DNA of 64,000 nucleotides from Auanema rhodensis. Lineage: Eukaryota > Nematoda > Chromadorea > Rhabditida > Rhabditidae. Below are positions 18,170 through 33,300 of this stretch, piece after piece; the first letter of the stretch is position 1, and each line of letters starts with the position of its first letter. The notes under the pieces were generated by a model, which ran no database searches, was not told the origin of the DNA, and saw only the letters and a list, made by a program, of their open reading frames with translations. Location of the stretch: NCBI GenBank assembly GCA_964057225.1, contig OZ059898.1, positions 21,553,267 to 21,617,266 of the forward strand. The letters run 5' to 3'. The translations under genes were made by a program, and so were the position numbers.

Positions 18170-18799
18170 ACATTTAATTAGCATAAATTAAAGTTCACTT
18201 AAATTTCAAAGTCATGGTTACCATGAACCAATATCAATAAAAATTTGTTTTTAGACTAATATGGACATGAGGAATCTAATATTGAAAACCGCATCTCTTT
18301 ATCTTTCACGTGAAGCGAGTTACATACCAAGTGCACATCACGTGTACATTTAATTAGCATAAATTAAAGTTCACGTAAATTTCAAAGTCATGGTTACCAT
18401 GAACCAATATCAATAAAAATTTGTTTTTAGACTAATATGGACATGAGGAATCTAATATTGAAAACCGCATCTCTTTATCTTTCACGTGAAGCGAGTTACA
18501 TACCAAGTGCACATCACGTGTACATTTAATTAGCGTAAATTAAAGTTCACGTAAATTTCAAAGTCATGGTTACCATGAACCAATATCGATAAAAATTTGT
18601 TTTTAGACTAATATGGACATGTGGAATCTAATTTTGAAAACCGCATCTCTTTATATTTCACGTGAAGCGAGTTACATACCAAGTGCACATCACGTGTACA
18701 TTTAATTAGCATAAATTAAAGTCCACGTAAATTTCAAAGTCATGGTTACCATGCACCAATATCAATAAAAATTTGTTTTTAGACTAATATGGACATGGG

Positions 18800-19520
18800 G
18801 AATCTAATTTTGAAAACCGCATCTCTTTATCTTTCACGTGAAGCGAGTTACATACCAAGTGCACATCACGTGTACATTTAATTAGCATAAATTAAAGTTC
18901 ACTTAAATTTCAAAGTCATGGTTACCATGAACCAATATCACTAAAAATTTGTTTTTAGACTAATATGGACATGAGGAATCTAATTTTGAAAACCGCATCT
19001 CTTTATCTTTCACGTGAAGCGAGTTACATACCAAGTGCACATCACGTGTACATTTAATTAGCATAAATTAAAGTTCACGTAAATTTCAAAGTCATGGTTA
19101 CCATGCACCAATATCAATAAAAATTTGTTTTTAGACTAATATGGACATGGGGAATCTAATTTTGAAAACCGCATCTCTTTATCTTTCACGTGAAGCGAGT
19201 TACATACCAAGTGCACATCACGTGTACATTTAATTAGCATAAATTAAAGTTCACGTAAATTTCAAAGTCATGGTTACCATGCACCAATATCAATAAAAAT
19301 TTGTTTTTAGACTAATATGGACATGGGGAATCTAATTTTGAAAACCGCATCTCTTTATCTTTCACGTGAAGCGAGTTACATACCAAGTGCACATCACGTG
19401 TACATTTAATTAGCATAAATTAAAGTTCACTTAAATTTCAAAGTCATGGTTACCATGAACCAATATCACTAAAAATTTGTTTTTAGACTAATATGGACAT
19501 GAGGAATCTAATTTTGAAAA
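18800..19520 (+). repeat. Local 3-monomer duplication in array C
   Basis: A monomer with CACTTAAA, ATCACT and ATGAGG occurs at 18903 and again at 19431, 528 bp (three monomers) later. The monomers between are ATGCACC types. ATCACT monomers then recur near 20525, 21052, 21931, 22284, 22461, 27389, 27916 and 28795. Confidence 0.7.
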
Positions 19521-20479
19521 CCGCATCTCTTTATCTTTCACGTGAAGCGAATTACATACCAAGTGCACATCACGTGTACATTTAATTAGCATAAATTAAA
19601 GTTCACGTAAATTTCAAAGTCATGGTTACCATGCACCAATATCAATAAAAATTTGTTTTTAGACTAATATGGACATGGGGAATTTAATTTTGAAAACCGC
19701 ATCTCTTTATCTTTCACGTGAAGCGAGTTACATACCAAGTGCACATCACGTGTACATTTAATTAGCATAAATTGAAGTTCACGTAAATTTCAAAGTCATG
19801 GTTACCATGAACCAATATCAATAAAAATTGGTTTTTAGACTAATATGGACATGGGGAATCTAATTTTGAAAACCGCATCTCTTTATCTTTCACGTGAAGC
19901 GAGTTACATACCAAGTGCACATCACGTGTACATTTAATTAGCATAAATTAAAGTTCACGTAAATTTCAAAGTCATGGTTACCATGAACCAATATCAATAA
20001 AAATTTGTTTTTAGACTAATATGGACATGGGGAATCTAATTTTGAAAACCGCATCTCTTTATCTTTCACGTGAAGCGAGTTACATACCAAGTGCACATCA
20101 CGTGTACATTTAATTAGCATAAATTAAAGTTCACGTAAATTTCAAAGTCATGGTTACCATGAACCAATATCAATAAAAATTTGTTTTTAGACTAATATGG
20201 ACATGGGGAATCTAATTTTGAAAACCGCTTCTCTTTATCTTTCACGTGAAGCGAGTTACATACCAAGTGCACATCACGTGTACATTTAATTAGCATAAAT
20301 TAAAGTTCACGTAAATTTCAAAGTCATGGTTACCATGAACCAATATCAATAAAAATTTGTTTTTAGACTAATATGGACATGGGGAATCTAATTTTGAAAA
20401 CCGCATCTCTTTATCTTTCACGTGAAGCGAGTTACATACCAAGTGCACATCACGTGTACATTTAATTAGCATAAATTAA

Positions 20480-23400
20480 AGTTCACGTAAATTTCAAAGT
20501 CATGGTTACCATGAACCAATATCACTAAAAATTTGTTTTTAGACTAATATGGACATGAGGAATCTAATTTTGAAAACCGCATCTCTTTATCTTTCACGTG
20601 AAGCGAGTTACATACCAAGTGCACATCACGTGTACATTTAATTAGCATAAATTAAAGTTCACGTAAATTTCAAAGTCATGGTTACCATGAACCAATATCA
20701 ATAAAAATTTGTTTTTAGACTAATATGGACATGGGGAATCTAATTTTGAAAACGGCATCTCTTTATCTCTCACGTGAAGCGAGTTACATACCAAGTGCAC
20801 ATCACGTGTACATTTAATTAGCATAAATTAAAGTTCACGTAAATTTCAAAGTCATGGTTACCATGCACCAATATCAATAAAAATTGATTTTTAGACTAAT
20901 ATGGACATGGGGAATCTAATTTTGAAAACCGCTTCTCTTTATCTTTCACGTGAAGCGAGTTACATACCAAGTGCACATCACGTGTACATTTAATTAGCAT
21001 AAATTAAAGTTCACTTAAATTTCAAAGTCATGGTTACCATGAACCAATATCACTAAAAATTTGTTTTTAGACTAATATGGACATGAGGAATCTAATTTTG
21101 AAAACCGCATCTCTTTATCTTTCACGTGAAGCGAGTTACATACCAAGTGCACATCACGTGTACATTTAATTAGCATAAATTAAAGTTCACGTAAATTTCA
21201 AAGTCATGGTTATCATGAACCAATATCAATAAAAATTTGTTTTTAGACTAATATGGACTTAGGGAATCTAATTTTGAAAACCGCATCTCTTTATCTTTCA
21301 CGTGAAGCGAGTTACATACCAAGTGCACATCACGTGTACATTTAATTAGCATAAATTAAAGTTCACGTAAATTTCAAAGTCATGGTTACCATGCACCAAT
21401 ATCAATAAAAATTTGTTTTTAGACTAATATGGACATGGGGAATCTAATTTTAAAAACCGCATCTCTTTATCTTTCACGTGAAGCGAGTTACATACCAAGT
21501 GCACATCACGTGTACATTTAATTAGCATAAATTAAAGTACACGTAAATTTCAAAGTCATGGTTATCATGCACCAATATCAATAAAAATTTGTTTTTAGAC
21601 TAATATGGACATGGGGAATCTAATTTTGAAAACCGCATCTCTTTATCTTTCACGTGAAGCGAGTTACATACCAAGTGCACATCACGTGTACATTTAATTA
21701 GCATAAATTAAAGTTCACGTAAATTTCAAAGTCATGGTTACCATGCACCAATATCAATAAAAATTTGTTTTTAGACTAATATGGACATGGGGAATCTAAT
21801 TTTGAAAACCGCATCTCTTTATCTTTCACGTGAAGCGAGTTACATACCAAGTGCACATCACGTGTACATTTAATTAGCATAAATTAAAGTTCACGTAAAT
21901 TTCAAAGTCATGGTTACCATGAACCAATATCACTAAAAATTTGTTTTTAGACTAATATGGACATGAGGAATCTAATTTTGAAAACCGCATCTCTTTATCT
22001 TTCACGTGAAGCGAGTTACATACCAAGTGCACATCACGTGTACATTTAATTAGCATAAATTAAAGTTCACGTAAATTTCAAAGTCATGGTTACCATGCAC
22101 CAATATCAATAAAAATTTGTTTTTAGACTAATATGGACATGGGGAATCTAATTTTGAAAACCGCATCTCTTTATCTTTCACGTGAAGCGAGTTACATACC
22201 AAGTGCACATCACGTATACATTTAATTAGCATAAATTAAAGTTCACTTAAATTTCAAAGTCATGGTTACCATGAACCAATATCACTAAAAATTTGTTTTT
22301 AGACTAATATGGACATGAGGAATCTAATTTTGAAAACCGCATCTCTTCATCTTTCACGTGAAGCGGGTTACATACCAAGTGCACATCACGTGTACATTTA
22401 ATTAGCATAAATTAAAGTTCACTTAAATTTCAAAGTCATGGTTACCATGAACCAATATCACTAAAAATTTGTTTTTAGACTAATATGGACATGAGGAATC
22501 TAATTTTGAAAACCGCATCTCTTTATCTTTCACGTGAAGCGAGTTACATACCAAGTGCACATCACGTGTACATTTAATTAGCATAAATTAAAGTTCACGT
22601 AAATTTCAAAGTCATGGTTACCATGCACCAATATCAATAAAAATTTGTTTTTAGACTAATATGGACATGGGGAATCTAATTTTAAAAACCGCATCTCTTT
22701 ATCTTTCACGTGAAGCGAGTTACATACCAAGTGCACATCACGTGTACATTTAATTAGCATAAATTAAAGTTCACGTAAATTTCAAAGTCATGGTTACCAT
22801 GCACCAATATCAATAAAAATTTGTTTTTAGACTAATATGGACATGGGGAATCTAATTTTAAAAACCGCATCTCTTTATCTTTCACGTGAAGCGAGTTACA
22901 TACCAAGTGCACATCACGTGTACATTTAATTAGCATAAATTAAAGTACACGTAAATTTCAAAGTCATGGTTATCATGCACCAATATCAATAAAAATTTGT
23001 TTTTAGACTAATATGGACATGTGGAATCTAATTTTGAAAACCGCATCTCTTTATCTTTCACGTGAAGCGAGTTACATACCAAGTGCACATCACGTGTACA
23101 TTTAATTAGCATGAATTAAAGTTCACGTAAATTTCAAAGTCATGGTTACCATGCACCAATATCAATAAAAATTTGTTTTTAGACTAATATGGACATGGGG
23201 AATCTAATTTTGAAAACCGCATCTCTTTATCTTTCACGTGAAGCGAGTTACATACCAAGTGCACATCACGTGTACATTTAATTAGCATAAATTAAAGTTC
23301 ACGTAAATTTCAAAGTCATGGTTACCATGCACCAATATCAATAAAAATTTGTTTTTAGACTAATATGGACATGGGGAATCTAATTTTGAAAACCGCATCT

Positions 23401-26400
23401 CTTTATCTTTCACGTGAAGCGAGTTACATACCAAGTGCACATCACGTGTACATTTAATTAGCATAAGTTAAAGTTCACGTAAATTTCAAAGTCATGGTTA
23501 CCATGAACCAATATCAATAAAAATTTGTTTTTAGACTAATATGGACATGGGGAATCTAATTTTGAAAACCGCATCTCTTTATCTCTCACGTGAAGCGAGT
23601 TACATACCAAGTGCACATCACGTGTACATTTAATTAGCATAAATTAAAGTTCACGTAAATTTCAAAGTCATGGTTACCATGCACCAATATCAATAAAAAT
23701 TTGTTTTTAGACTAATATGGACATGGGGAATCTAATTTTGAAAACCGCATCTCTTTATCTTTCACGTGAAGCGAGTTACATACCAAGTGCACATCACGTG
23801 TACATTTAATTAGCATAAGTTAAAGTTCACGTAAATTTCAAAGTCATGGTTACCATGAACCAATATCAATAAAAATTTGTTTTTAGACTAATATGGACAT
23901 GGGGAATCTAATTTTGAAAACCGCATCTCTTTATCTCTCACGTGAAGCGAGTTACATACCAAGTGCACATCACGTGTACATTTAATTAGCATAAATTAAA
24001 GTTCACGTAAATTTCAAAGTCATGGTTACCATGCACCAATATCAATAAAAATTTGTTTTTAGACTAATATGGACATGGGGAATCTAATTTTGAAAACCGC
24101 ATCTCTTTATCTTTCACGTGAAGCGAGTTACATACCAAGTGCACATCACGTGTACATTTAATTAGCATAAATTAAAGTACACGTAAATTTCAAAGTCATG
24201 GTTACCATGCACCAATATCAATAAAAATTTGTTTTTAGACTAATATGGACATGGGGAATCTAATTTTGAAAACCGCATCTCTTTATCTCTCACGTGAAGC
24301 GAGTTACATACCAAGTGCACATCACGTGTACATTTAATTAGCATAAATTAAAGTTCACGTAAATTTCAAAGTCATGGTTACCATGAACCAATATCAATAA
24401 AAATTTGTTTTTAGACTAATATGGACATGGGGAATCTAATTTTGAAAACCGCATCTCTTTATCTTTCACGTGAAGCGAGTTACATACCAAGTGCACATCA
24501 CGTGTACATTTAATTAGCATAAATTAAAGTTCACGTAAATTTCAAAGTCATGGTTACCATGAACCAATATCAATAAAAATTTGTTTTTAGACTAATATGG
24601 ACTTGGGGAATCTAATTTTGAAAACCGCATCTCTTTATCTCTCACGTGAAGCGAGTTACATACCAAGTGCACATCACGTGTACATTTAATTAGCATAAAT
24701 TAAAGTTCACGTAAATTTCAAAGTCATGGTTACCATGCACCAATATCAATAAAAATTTGTTTTTAGACTAATATGGACATGGGGAATCTAATTTTGAAAA
24801 CCGCATCTCTTTATCTTTCACGTGAAGCGAGTTACATACCAAGTGCACATCACGTGTACATTTAATTAGCATAAATTAAAGTTCACGTAAATTTCAAAGT
24901 CATGGTTACCATGAACCAATATCAATAAAAATTTGTTTTTAGACTAATATGGACATGGGGAATCTAATTTTGAAAACCGCTTCTCTTTATCTTTCACGTG
25001 AAGCGAGTTACATACCAAGTGCACATCACGTGTACATTTAATTAGCATAAATTAAAGTTCACGTAAATTTCAAAGTCATGGTTACCATGAACCAATATCA
25101 ATAAAAATTTGTTTTTAGACTAATATGGACTTGGGGAATCTAATTTTGAAAACCGCATCTCTTTATCTCTCACGTGAAGCGAGTTACATACCAAGTGCAC
25201 ATCACGTGTACATTTAATTAGCATAAATTAAAGTTCACGTAAATTTCAAAGTCATGGTTACCATGAACCAATATCAATAAAAATTTGTTTTTAGACTAAT
25301 ATGGACATGGGGAATCTAATTTTGAAAACCGCATCTCTTTATCTTTCACGTGAAGCGAGTTACATACCAAGTGCACATCACGTGTACATTTAATTAGCAT
25401 AAATTAAAGTTCACGTAAATTTCAAAGTCATGGTTACCATGAACCAATATCAATAAAAATTTGTTTTTAGACTAATATGGACTTGGGGAATCTAATTTTG
25501 AAAACCGCATCTCTTTATCTCTCACGTGAAGCGAGTTACATACCAAGTGCACATCACGTGTACATTTAATTAGCATAAATTAAAGTTCACGTAAATTTCA
25601 AAGTCATGGTTACCATGCACCAATATCAATAAAAATTTGTTTTTAGACTAATATGGACATGGGGAATCTAATTTTGAAAACCGCATCTCTTTATCTTTCA
25701 CGTGAAGCGAGTTACATACCAAGTGCACATCACGTGTACATTTAATTAGCATAAATTAAAGTTCACGTAAATTTCAAAGTCATGGTTACCATGAACCAAT
25801 ATCAATAAAAATTTGTTTTCAGTCTAAAATGGACTTGGGGAATCTAATTTTGAAAACCGCATCTCTTTATCTTTCACGTGAAGCGAGTTACATACCAAGT
25901 GCACATCACGTGTACATTTAATTAGCATAAATTAAAGTTCACGTAAATTTCAAAGTCATGGTTACCATGCACCAATATCAATAAAAATTTGTTTTTAGAC
26001 TAATATGGACATGGGGAATCTAATTTTGAAAACCGCATCTCTTTATCTTTCACGTGAAGCGAGTTACATACCAAGTGCACATCACGTGTACATTTAATTA
26101 GCATAAATTAAAGTTCACGTAAATTTCAAAGTCATGGTTACCATGAACCAATATCAATAAAAATTTGTTTTTAGACTAATATGGACATGGGGAATCTAAT
26201 TTTGAAAACCGCATCTCTTTATCTTTCACGTGAAGCGAGTTACATACCAAGTGCACATCACGTGTACATTTAATTAGCATAAATTAAAGTTCACGTAAAT
26301 TTCAAAATCATGGTTACCATGTACCAATATGAATAAAAATTTGTTTTTAGACTAACATGGACATGGGGAATCTAATTTTGAAAACCGCATCTCTTTATCT

Positions 26401-26800
26401 TTCACGTGAAGCGGGTTACATACCAAGTGCACATCACGTGTACATTTAATTAGCATAAATTAAAGTTCACGTAAATTTCAAAGTCATGGTTACCATGAAC
26501 CAGTATCAATAAAAATTTGTTTTTAGACTAATATGGACATGAGGAATCTAATTTTGAAAACCGCATCTCTTTATCTTTCACGTGAAGCGAGTTACATACC
26601 AAGTGCACATCACGTGTACATTTAATTAGCATAAATCAAAGTTCACGTAAATTTCAAAGTCATGGTTACCATGCACCAATATCAATAAAAATTTGTTTTT
26701 AGACTAATATGGACATGGGGAATCTAATTTTGAAAACCGCATCTCTTTATCTTTCACGTGAAGCGAGTTACATACCAAGTGCACATCACGTGTACATTTA
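20480..26800 (+). repeat. Long multi-monomer block, copy 1 (partner 27340-34550)
   Basis: Private variants reappear downstream at whole-monomer offsets: AACGGC at 20754/27618 and ATTGATTTT at 20886/27750 (offset 6864, 39 monomers); GAATTAAAG at 23113/29801 and ACTTGGGG at 24603/31291 (6688, 38 monomers); TTTTCAGTCTAAAAT at 25820/33564, CAAAATCATGG at 26307/34051 and ATAAATCAAAG at 26637/34381 (7744, 44 monomers). Stepwise offset changes show monomers lost and gained since the duplication. Confidence 0.85.
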
Positions 26801-27339
26801 ATTAGCATAAATTAAAGTTCACGTAAATTTCAAAGTCATGGTTACCATGAACCAATATCAATAAAAATTTGTTTTTAGACTAATATGGACTTGGGGAATC
26901 TAATTTTGAAAACAGCATCTCTTTATCTTTCACGTGAAGCGAGTTACATACCAAGTGCACATCACGTGTACATTTAATTCGCATAAATTAAAGTTCACGT
27001 AAATTTCAAAGTCATGGTTACCATGCACCAATATCAATAAAAATTTGTTTTTAGACTAATATGGACATGGGGAATCTAATTTTGAAAACCGCATCTCTTT
27101 ATCTTTCACTTGAAGCGAGTTACATACCAAGTGCACATCACGTGTACATTTAATTAGCATAAATTAAAGTTCACGTAAATTTCAAAGTCATGGTTACCAT
27201 GAACCAATATCAATAAAAATTTGTTTTTAGACTAATATGGACATGGGGAATCTAATTTTGAAAACCGCATCTCTTTATCTTTCACGTGAAGCGAGTTACA
27301 TACCAAGTGCACATCACGTGTACATTTAATTAGCATAAA

Positions 27340-30300
27340 TTAAAGTTCACGTAAATTTCAAAGTCATGGTTACCATGAACCAATATCACTAAAAATTTGT
27401 TTTTAGACTAATATGGACATGAGGAATCTAATTTTGAAAACCGCATCTCTTTATCTTTCACGTGAAGCGAGTTACATACCAAGTGCACATCACGTGTACA
27501 TTTAATTAGCATAAATTAAAGTTCACGTAAATTTCAAAGTCATGGTTACCATGAACCAATATCAATAAAAATTTGTTTTTAGACTAATATGGACATGGGG
27601 AATCTAATTTTGAAAACGGCATCTCTTTATCTCTCACGTGAAGCGAGTTACATACCAAGTGCACATCACGTGTACATTTAATTAGCATAAATTAAAGTTC
27701 ACGTAAATTTCAAAGTCATGGTTACCATGCACCAATATCAATAAAAATTGATTTTTAGACTAATATGGACATGGGGAATCTAATTTTGAAAACCGCTTCT
27801 CTTTATCTTTCACGTGAAGCGAGTTACATACCAAGTGCACATCACGTGTACATTTAATTAGCATAAATTAAAGTTCACTTAAATTTCAAAGTCATGGTTA
27901 CCATGAACCAATATCACTAAAAATTTGTTTTTAGACTAATATGGACATGAGGAATCTAATTTTGAAAACCGCATCTCTTTATCTTTCACGTGAAGCGAGT
28001 TACATACCAAGTGCACATCACGTGTACATTTAATTAGCATAAATTAAAGTTCACGTAAATTTCAAAGTCATGGTTATCATGAACCAATATCAATAAAAAT
28101 TTGTTTTTAGACTAATATGGACATGAGGAATCTAATTTTGAAAACCGCATCTCTTCATCTTTCACGTGAAGCGGGTTACATACCAAGTGCACATCACGTG
28201 TACATTTAATTAGCATAAATTAAAGTTCACGTAAATTTCAAAGTCATGGTTACCATGCACCAATATCAATAAAAATTTGTTTTTAGACTAATATGGACAT
28301 GGGGAATCTAATTTTAAAAACCGCATCTCTTTATCTTTCACGTGAAGCGAGTTACATACCAAGTGCACATCACGTGTACATTTAATTAGCATAAATTAAA
28401 GTACACGTAAATTTCAAAGTCATGGTTATCATGCACCAATATCAATAAAAATTTGTTTTTAGACTAATATGGACATGGGGAATCTAATTTTGAAAACCGC
28501 ATCTCTTTATCTTTCACGTGAAGCGAGTTACATACCAAGTGCACATCACGTGTACATTTAATTAGCATAAATTAAAGTTCACGTAAATTTCAAAGTCATG
28601 GTTACCATGCACCAATATCAATAAAAATTTGTTTTTAGACTAATATGGACATGGGGAATCTAATTTTGAAAACCGCATCTCTTTATCTTTCACGTGAAGC
28701 GAGTTACATACCAAGTGCACATCACGTGTACATTTAATTAGCATAAATTAAAGTTCACGTAAATTTCAAAGTCATGGTTACCATGAACCAATATCACTAA
28801 AAATTTGTTTTTAGACTAATATGGACATGAGGAATCTAATTTTGAAAACCGCATCTCTTTATCTTTCACGTGAAGCGAGTTACATACCAAGTGCACATCA
28901 CGTGTACATTTAATTAGCATAAATTAAAGTTCACGTAAATTTCAAAGTCATGGTTACCATGCACCAATATCAATAAAAATTTGTTTTTAGACTAATATGG
29001 ACATGGGGAATCTAATTTTGAAAACCGCATCTCTTTATCTTTCACGTGAAGCGAGTTACATACCAAGTGCACATCACGTGTACATTTAATTAGCATAAAT
29101 TAAAGTTCACGTAAATTTCAAAGTCATGGTTACCATGCACCAATATCAATAAAAATTTGTTTTTAGACTAATATGGACATGGGGAATCTAATTTTGAAAA
29201 CCGCATCTCTTTATCTTTCACGTGAAGCGAGTTACATACCAAGTGCACATCACGTGTACATTTAATTAGCATAAGTTAAAGTTCACGTAAATTTCAAAGT
29301 CATGGTTACCATGAACCAATATCAATAAAAATTTGTTTTTAGACTAATATGGACATGGGGAATCTAATTTTGAAAACCGCATCTCTTTATCTCTCACGTG
29401 AAGCGAGTTACATACCAAGTGCACATCACGTGTACATTTAATTAGCATAAATTAAAGTTCACGTAAATTTCAAAGTCATGGTTACCATGCACCAATATCA
29501 ATAAAAATTTGTTTTTAGACTAATATGGACATGGGGAATCTAATTTTGAAAACCGCATCTCTTTATCTTTCACGTGAAGCGAGTTACATACCAAGTGCAC
29601 ATCACGTGTACATTTAATTAGCATAAGTTAAAGTTCACGTAAATTTCAAAGTCATGGTTACCATGAACCAATATCAATAAAAATTTGTTTTTAGACTAAT
29701 ATGGACATGTGGAATCTAATTTTGAAAACCGCATCTCTTTATCTTTCACGTGAAGCGAGTTACATACCAAGTGCACATCACGTGTACATTTAATTAGCAT
29801 GAATTAAAGTTCACGTAAATTTCAAAGTCATGGTTACCATGCACCAATATCAATAAAAATTTGTTTTTAGACTAATATGGACATGGGGAATCTAATTTTG
29901 AAAACCGCATCTCTTTATCTTTCACGTGAAGCGAGTTACATACCAAGTGCACATCACGTGTACATTTAATTAGCATAAATTAAAGTTCACGTAAATTTCA
30001 AAGTCATGGTTACCATGCACCAATATCAATAAAAATTTGTTTTTAGACTAATATGGACATGGGGAATCTAATTTTGAAAACCGCATCTCTTTATCTTTCA
30101 CGTGAAGCGAGTTACATACCAAGTGCACATCACGTGTACATTTAATTAGCATAAGTTAAAGTTCACGTAAATTTCAAAGTCATGGTTACCATGAACCAAT
30201 ATCAATAAAAATTTGTTTTTAGACTAATATGGACATGGGGAATCTAATTTTGAAAACCGCATCTCTTTATCTCTCACGTGAAGCGAGTTACATACCAAGT

Positions 30301-33300
30301 GCACATCACGTGTACATTTAATTAGCATAAATTAAAGTTCACGTAAATTTCAAAGTCATGGTTACCATGCACCAATATCAATAAAAATTTGTTTTTAGAC
30401 TAATATGGACATGGGGAATCTAATTTTGAAAACCGCATCTCTTTATCTTTCACGTGAAGCGAGTTACATACCAAGTGCACATCACGTGTACATTTAATTA
30501 GCATAAGTTAAAGTTCACGTAAATTTCAAAGTCATGGTTACCATGAACCAATATCAATAAAAATTTGTTTTTAGACTAATATGGACATGGGGAATCTAAT
30601 TTTGAAAACCGCATCTCTTTATCTCTCACGTGAAGCGAGTTACATACCAAGTGCACATCACGTGTACATTTAATTAGCATAAATTAAAGTTCACGTAAAT
30701 TTCAAAGTCATGGTTACCATGCACCAATATCAATAAAAATTTGTTTTTAGACTAATATGGACATGGGGAATCTAATTTTGAAAACCGCATCTCTTTATCT
30801 TTCACGTGAAGCGAGTTACATACCAAGTGCACATCACGTGTACATTTAATTAGCATAAATTAAAGTACACGTAAATTTCAAAGTCATGGTTACCATGCAC
30901 CAATATCAATAAAAATTTGTTTTTAGACTAATATGGACATGGGGAATCTAATTTTGAAAACCGCATCTCTTTATCTCTCACGTGAAGCGAGTTACATACC
31001 AAGTGCACATCACGTGTACATTTAATTAGCATAAATTAAAGTTCACGTAAATTTCAAAGTCATGGTTACCATGAACCAATATCAATAAAAATTTGTTTTT
31101 AGACTAATATGGACATGGGGAATCTAATTTTGAAAACCGCATCTCTTTATCTTTCACGTGAAGCGAGTTACATACCAAGTGCACATCACGTGTACATTTA
31201 ATTAGCATAAATTAAAGTTCACGTAAATTTCAAAGTCATGGTTACCATGAACCAATATCAATAAAAATTTGTTTTTAGACTAATATGGACTTGGGGAATC
31301 TAATTTTGAAAACCGCATCTCTTTATCTCTCACGTGAAGCGAGTTACATACCAAGTGCACATCACGTGTACATTTAATTAGCATAAATTAAAGTTCACGT
31401 AAATTTCAAAGTCATGGTTACCATGCACCAATATCAATAAAAATTTGTTTTTAGACTAATATGGACATGGGGAATCTAATTTTGAAAACCGCATCTCTTT
31501 ATCTTTCACGTGAAGCGAGTTACATACCAAGTGCACATCACGTGTACATTTAATTAGCATAAATTAAAGTTCACGTAAATTTCAAAGTCATGGTTACCAT
31601 GAACCAATATCAATAAAAATTTGTTTTTAGACTAATATGGACATGGGGAATCTAATTTTGAAAACCGCTTCTCTTTATCTTTCACGTGAAGCGAGTTACA
31701 TACCAAGTGCACATCACGTGTACATTTAATTAGCATAAATTAAAGTTCACGTAAATTTCAAAGTCATGGTTACCATGAACCAATATCAATAAAAATTTGT
31801 TTTTAGACTAATATGGACTTGGGGAATCTAATTTTGAAAACCGCATCTCTTTATCTCTCACGTGAAGCGAGTTACATACCAAGTGCACATCACGTGTACA
31901 TTTAATTAGCATAAATTAAAGTTCACGTAAATTTCAAAGTCATGGTTACCATGAACCAATATCAATAAAAATTTGTTTTTAGACTAATATGGACTTGGGG
32001 AATCTAATTTTGAAAACCGCATCTCTTTATCTCTCACGTGAAGCGAGTTACATACCAAGTGCACATCACGTGTACATTTAATTAGCATAAATTAAAGTTC
32101 ACGTAAATTTCAAAGTCATGGTTACCATGAACCAATATCAATAAAAATTTGTTTTTAGACTAATATGGACATGGGGAATCTAATTTTGAAAACCGCATCT
32201 CTTTATCTTTCACGTGAAGCGAGTTACATACCAAGTGCACATCACGTGTACATTTAATTAGCATAAATTAAAGTTCACGTAAATTTCAAAGTCATGGTTA
32301 CCATGAACCAATATCAATAAAAATTTGTTTTTAGACTAATATGGACATGGGGAATCTAATTTTGAAAACCGCATCTCTTTATCTTTCACGTGAAGCGAGT
32401 TACATACCAAGTGCACATCACGTGTACATTTAATTAGCATAAATTAAAGTTCACGTAAATTTCAAAGTCATGGTTACCATGAACCAATATCAATAAAAAT
32501 TTGTTTTTAGACTAATATGGACATGGGGAATCTAATTTTGAAAACCGCATCTCTTTATCTTTCACGTGAAGCGAGTTACATACCAAGTGCACATCACGTG
32601 TACATTTAATTAGCATAAATTAAAGTTCACGTAAATTTCAAAGTCATGGTTACCATGAACCAATATCAATAAAAATTTGTTTTTAGACTAATATGGACAT
32701 GGGGAATCTAATTTTGAAAACCGCTTCTCTTTATCTTTCACGTGAAGCGAGTTACATACCAAGTGCACATCACGTGTACATTTAATTAGCATAAATTAAA
32801 GTTCACGTAAATTTCAAAGTCATGGTTACCATGAACCAATATCAATAAAAATTTGTTTTTAGACTAATATGGACTTGGGGAATCTAATTTTGAAAACCGC
32901 ATCTCTTTATCTCTCACGTGAAGCGAGTTACATACCAAGTGCACATCACGTGTACATTTAATTAGCATAAATTAAAGTTCACGTAAATTTCAAAGTCATG
33001 GTTACCATGAACCAATATCAATAAAAATTTGTTTTTAGACTAATATGGACATGGGGAATCTAATTTTGAAAACCGCATCTCTTTATCTTTCACGTGAAGC
33101 GAGTTACATACCAAGTGCACATCACGTGTACATTTAATTAGCATAAATTAAAGTTCACGTAAATTTCAAAGTCATGGTTACCATGAACCAATATCAATAA
33201 AAATTTGTTTTTAGACTAATATGGACTTGGGGAATCTAATTTTGAAAACCGCATCTCTTTATCTCTCACGTGAAGCGAGTTACATACCAAGTGCACATCA

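Larger units (their letters stand above)
9163..18235. repeat. Large palindrome: two head-to-head retrotransposon copies
   Basis: Arms are 9163-13343 and 14055-18235, with paired positions summing to 27398; the centre 13344-14054 does not pair. One mismatch is visible through the translated parts (12577/14821). Both arms continue through the element's 3' end into about 65 bp of satellite, including a shared rare variant (CACTTAAA, 9199/18199). Pairing drops to ordinary monomer-to-monomer similarity from 9162/18236. Confidence 0.93.

Noticed and set aside
9163-18235. Twin-priming inversion of a single retrotransposon insertion
   Set aside because: Twin priming inverts the 5' part of one copy without duplicating the 3' part. 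Here both copies have complete 3' ends, full ORF2 and satellite flanks.
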